Assembly: GCF_002364335.1 (NCBI RefSeq)
Contig: NZ_DEXW01000037.1
Span: 1-64,000, forward strand
Length of the DNA: 64,000 bases
Direction of reading: 5' to 3'
DNA from: Winogradskyella sp. UBA3174
Lineage (GTDB): Bacteria; Bacteroidota; Bacteroidia; Flavobacteriales; Flavobacteriaceae
The notes under the pieces are model-generated. The model searched no databases. It was not told the origin of the DNA and saw only the letters and a program-made list of their open reading frames with translations. This document shows, in pieces, positions 60,890 to 64,000 of the stretch; the first letter of the stretch is position 1, and each line of letters opens with the position of its first letter. A program made the position numbers and the translations under genes.

Positions 60890-62407
60890 ATGAACAAAAA
60901 GGTTATACTGATGATACTAGATGGCTGGGGAACATCACCAGATCCAAAAGTATCTGCCATCGATAATGCACAGACTCCATTTATAGATTCTCTTTATAAA
61001 AACTATCCTAATGCCAGCCTAAGAACTGACGGCCTCCATGTTGGGTTACCAGAAGGCCAAATGGGCAATAGTGAAGTTGGACACATGAATTTGGGTGCAG
61101 GCAGAATTGTATACCAAGATTTAGTAAAAATTAACTTAGCCGTAAAAAATAAAACACTAGAACAAGAACAAGTTTTAAAAAATGCTTTTGAATATGCTAA
61201 AACTAATAATAAGAATGTACACTTATTAGGTTTAGTGAGTGATGGTGGTGTACATTCTCACCTCAATCATGTTTATGGATTAATTGATGCTGTGAATGAC
61301 TATGGATTAAAAGATGTTTTTGTTCATGCTTTTACAGATGGCAGAGATGTAGACCCAAAATCTGGTTACGGCTTTATTTCAGAACTCGAAGATTATTTAA
61401 ACAAAACAACAGGCAAGCTTGCAACAGTTACTGGTCGCTACTATGCTATGGATAGAGATAAACGTTGGGAACGCGTAAAACTAGCCTATAATGCTTTAGT
61501 TAATGGAGTAGGCACTCAAACTAAAAACGTATTAAAAACTATTAATGATAACTATAAGGAAAACATTACAGACGAATTTATAAAACCTTTGATTATCATA
61601 GATGATAATAACAAACCGACCGCTACCATAAAGGATGATGATGTTGTTATATTTTTTAATTTTAGAACAGACAGAGGTCGTCAATTAACTGAGGTTTTGT
61701 CTCAAAAAGATTTCCATGAATATAATATGCACAAACTAGATCTTCATTATGTCACCATGACAAACTACGATGAAAACTACAAAGGCATTAATGTAATTTT
61801 CAATAAAGACAACTTAAAAGAGACTTTAGGTGAAGTTTTAGAAAAACACAATAAAAAACAAATAAGAATCGCTGAAACTGAAAAATACCCACACGTAACT
61901 TTTTTCTTTTCTGGTGGCCAAGAAGCTCCTTTTAAAGGAGAGACAAGACTTTTAAGAAATTCGCCAAAGGTTGCTACATACGATTTAAAGCCAGAAATGA
62001 GTGCTTATGAATTACGTGATGCTTTAATTCCTGAATTAGAAAAAGGTAAAGTAGATTTTGTGTGTTTAAATTTTGCGAATGGCGACATGGTTGGTCATAC
62101 AGGTGTTATGGAAGCTGCTATTAAAGCTTGCGAAGTCGTAGATAAATGTGTCAAAGATGTCATAAAAACTGCCTTAGACAATAATTATACAACCATACTA
62201 ATTGCGGATCACGGCAATTGTGAAACTATGATTAATCCAGATGGTTCTCCCAATACAGCACATACTACTAATCCAGTTCCTATTATTTTAATAGATAAAG
62301 ATATTAAAGCAATTGAAGATGGTGTTTTAGGTGATATTGCACCAACAATTTTAAAATTAATTGGTCTCCCTCAGCCCAAAGCAATGACACAACACAGTCT
62401 AATTTAG
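60890..62407 (+). CDS. gpmI: 2,3-bisphosphoglycerate-independent phosphoglycerate mutase
   Basis: The protein has 505 residues. It has LMILDGWG with a metal-binding aspartate, the catalytic serine S61 in GQMGNSEVGHMN, HSHLNH and FTDGRDVDPKSG, the TVTGRYYAMDRDKRW block and the C-terminal NFANGDMVGHTG and ADHGNCE metal ligands. It interconverts 3- and 2-phosphoglycerate in glycolysis and gluconeogenesis with manganese. It is followed by a small HAD gene 40 nt downstream. Confidence 0.97.
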   Translation: MNKKVILMILDGWGTSPDPKVSAIDNAQTPFIDSLYKNYPNASLRTDGLHVGLPEGQMGNSEVGHMNLGAGRIVYQDLVKINLAVKNKTLEQEQVLKNAFEYAKTNNKNVHLLGLVSDGGVHSHLNHVYGLIDAVNDYGLKDVFVHAFTDGRDVDPKSGYGFISELEDYLNKTTGKLATVTGRYYAMDRDKRWERVKLAYNALVNGVGTQTKNVLKTINDNYKENITDEFIKPLIIIDDNNKPTATIKDDDVVIFFNFRTDRGRQLTEVLSQKDFHEYNMHKLDLHYVTMTNYDENYKGINVIFNKDNLKETLGEVLEKHNKKQIRIAETEKYPHVTFFFSGGQEAPFKGETRLLRNSPKVATYDLKPEMSAYELRDALIPELEKGKVDFVCLNFANGDMVGHTGVMEAAIKACEVVDKCVKDVIKTALDNNYTTILIADHGNCETMINPDGSPNTAHTTNPVPIILIDKDIKAIEDGVLGDIAPTILKLIGLPQPKAMTQHSLI

Positions 62408-62447
62408 GCTCAATTTTGTACTTTTGCTTTTTAACTGAGCTTGTATA

Positions 62448-62846
62448 ATGAATTTTCAAGATAAATTAATAATAGCTGTAGATTTTGATGGTACTATCGT
62501 AGATGATGCCTATCCTAAAATTGGCAAAACAAGAATCTTTGCATTTGAAACGTTGAAACGCCTTCGACAAGATGGACATCGCCTAATCTTATGGACGTAT
62601 CGCTCGGGTGGAAAATTAGAAGAAGCTGTAGGTTTTTGTAAAGAAAATGGTATTGAGTTTTATGCCGTAAACGCGAGTTTTCCTCAAGAACGTTTTGACT
62701 ATAGCAGAAGCCGAAAAATTCACGCGGACTTATTCATCGATGATAGAAATATTGGTGGTATTCTCGGTTGGGGAGAAGTCTATCAATTAATTACCAATGA
62801 AACACCAGATATAAAAAACCAAAAAAAGAAATGGTGGCAATTTTAA
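62448..62846 (+). CDS. Small HAD-like hydrolase
   Basis: The protein has 132 residues. The HAD motif I is AVDFDGTIVDDAYP (about 10-23), with LILWTYRSGG as motif II and the C-terminal HADLFIDDRNIGG acidic motif. It lacks a large cap domain. This fits the short BT0820-like group of HAD proteins in Bacteroidota, whose substrates are unknown. It ends 4 nt from the convergent CoA-transferase gene. Confidence 0.85.
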   Translation: MNFQDKLIIAVDFDGTIVDDAYPKIGKTRIFAFETLKRLRQDGHRLILWTYRSGGKLEEAVGFCKENGIEFYAVNASFPQERFDYSRSRKIHADLFIDDRNIGGILGWGEVYQLITNETPDIKNQKKKWWQF

Positions 62847-62850
62847 CGCC

Positions 62851-64000
62851 TTAAACCATTTCAAAATAAGCCTTATCTATTTCTTCTCTGTGATCTGGAT
62901 GTGCAATATTAACTAAAGCTTTTACACGCTCCTTTATTGTTTTACCATACAAACTAGCAATACCATATTCCGTAACCACATAATGAACATGAGCTCTCGT
63001 TGTTACCACTCCTGCTCCAGGTTTTAATGCTGGTACTAATCTACTTATTCCCTTTTTAGTTACAGATGGCAATGCAATAATAGCCTTACCGCCCTCACTT
63101 AATGATGCACCACGCATAAAATCCATTTGACCACCAACACCAGAGTACATACTCGACCCAATAGAATCTGCACAAACCTGTCCGGTTAGATCAACTTCAA
63201 TTGCAGAGTTTATAGCTACCATTCTTGGATTTTGCTTAATAAACGCTGTATTATTTGTGTAGTTTGAAGCCCGCATTTCTACAAATGGATTATCATCTAC
63301 ATAATCATATAAACGTTTAGATCCCATTAAAAAAGTGGAAAGTGCTCGACCACGATTAATCTTTTTATAATTACCATTTATAACATTACTTAATATTAAA
63401 TCTATAACCCCATCTGAAAACATTTCGGTATGCAAACCTAAATCTTTATGACTTGTTAACTGGGTTAATACCGCATTAGGAATAGAACCAATACCCATCT
63501 GCAATGTACTTCTATCCTCTATTAGACGCGCTACATAATCACCAATTTTACTTTCAATTTTAGTAGGCTCAGCCATTAAATGTATGGGAAGCTCATCGTT
63601 ACACTCTACAAAATAGTCAATTTCGGTATGATGTATTATACCTGCACCATGAGTCCTCGGCATATTAGTGTTAATTTGTGCAATCACACACTTAGCATTA
63701 TCTATAGCTGCTAAAGATGCTTCTACAGAAACCCCCAAAGAACAATAACCATGCTTATCTGGGACAGAGACATGAATTAATACAACATCTAGTTCAATAA
63801 TTCGTTGCTTGAAAAGACGTGGCAATTCACTCAAAAAAACTGGTGTGTAAGAACCATTACCTGCCTTTAATGTATGTCTTACATTTTTTCCGATAAAAAA
63901 GGAATTGACATGAAAACTATCTTTTAAGTCTGGATTAGCATAGGGAGCTTCACCCTCTGTGTGTAATTGACATATTTCTACATTTCTTAACTCTTCATGC
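62851..64000 (-). CDS. Acetyl-CoA hydrolase / CoA-transferase family protein (5' end beyond window)
   Basis: At least 382 codons lie within the window, and the frame stays open to 64000, so the N terminus is missing; family members have about 425-500 residues. The C-terminal acetyl-CoA hydrolase/transferase domain is clear: DVVLIHVSVPDKHGYCSLG, MGIGSIPNAVL, the SAIEVDLTGQVCADSIG block that carries the family's catalytic glutamate region, VGGQMDFMRGA and VTEYGIASLYGKTIKERVKALVNIAHPDHRE. It moves CoA between short carboxylic acids (for example 4-hydroxybutyrate or acetate). The exact substrate is unknown. Confidence 0.85.
   Translation of the reverse strand, partial: HEELRNVEICQLHTEGEAPYANPDLKDSFHVNSFFIGKNVRHTLKAGNGSYTPVFLSELPRLFKQRIIELDVVLIHVSVPDKHGYCSLGVSVEASLAAIDNAKCVIAQINTNMPRTHGAGIIHHTEIDYFVECNDELPIHLMAEPTKIESKIGDYVARLIEDRSTLQMGIGSIPNAVLTQLTSHKDLGLHTEMFSDGVIDLILSNVINGNYKKINRGRALSTFLMGSKRLYDYVDDNPFVEMRASNYTNNTAFIKQNPRMVAINSAIEVDLTGQVCADSIGSSMYSGVGGQMDFMRGASLSEGGKAIIALPSVTKKGISRLVPALKPGAGVVTTRAHVHYVVTEYGIASLYGKTIKERVKALVNIAHPDHREEIDKAYFEMV

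Noticed and set aside
1..64000. Insertion sequences, prophage genes, tRNA or rRNA genes
   Set aside because: No transposase, integrase, phage structural protein or cloverleaf was recognised on reading both strands. A covariance search could still reveal a small RNA gene.

Overview
This is a chromosomal stretch from a member of the Flavobacteriaceae (Bacteroidota), most likely marine. The genus cannot be fixed from the sequence; Winogradskyella, Psychroserpens, Olleya or Algibacter relatives would all fit. Evidence: low GC, an exosortase F pair, a HYC_CC_PP protein, DUF6090 and DUF6702 proteins, a TonB-dependent receptor with an N-terminal carboxypeptidase-regulatory domain, and -7 boxes of the Bacteroidota type (TAnnTTTG) upstream of many genes. 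No tRNA, rRNA, CRISPR array, transposase or phage gene was seen.

Layout. 1-1050: a DUF2199 gene between inverted repeats, next to a strongly structured repeat. 1200-5720: a minus-strand metal-handling cluster (HYC_CC_PP protein, HMA-MauE membrane protein, TonB receptor, periplasmic HMA protein). 5770-6744: exosortase XrtF and its partner. 6839-9883: a GAF protein and two paralogous MacB-type permeases. 10028-17410: purH followed by the rod-shape set mreB-mreC-mreD-mrdA-rodA. 17760-22004: icd and valS. 22189-30939: small secreted proteins, an aminotransferase, murB, an ECF sigma/anti-sigma pair, a broken aquaporin, then a glycosyltransferase, a second ECF sigma factor and an Nramp-related transporter that overlap end to end. 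30990-38851: lipA, gap, a TPR hybrid histidine kinase, lpxK, a Nif3-like gene, a coiled-coil zinc-ribbon relative and msrA.

41042-51310 is a kynurenine-degradation cluster: kynureninase, kynurenine 3-monooxygenase, a RidA-type 2-aminomuconate deaminase, 2-aminomuconate-semialdehyde dehydrogenase, 3-hydroxyanthranilate 3,4-dioxygenase and an ACMSD-type decarboxylase. Together they would carry kynurenine through 3-hydroxyanthranilate and 2-aminomuconate towards 4-oxalocrotonate. The cluster also holds a secreted protein and a non-canonical SDR of unknown role. It is punctuated by short palindromic repeats and interrupted by decaying DUF6090-type genes and a chimeric pseudogene that starts with a copy of the dehydrogenase 5' end.

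51350-64000: an O-methyltransferase, tatA, an M1 aminopeptidase with a DUF6702 protein and three tandem carboxypeptidase-regulatory-domain proteins, pepE, a GNAT enzyme, a broken M48 metalloprotease, an ankyrin protein, gpmI, a small HAD protein and an acyl-CoA hydrolase/CoA-transferase running off the right edge.

The most notable feature overall is gene decay: six separate genes carry nonsense and/or frameshift lesions among otherwise intact neighbours. Products are named from family motifs read by eye, not from a database search.
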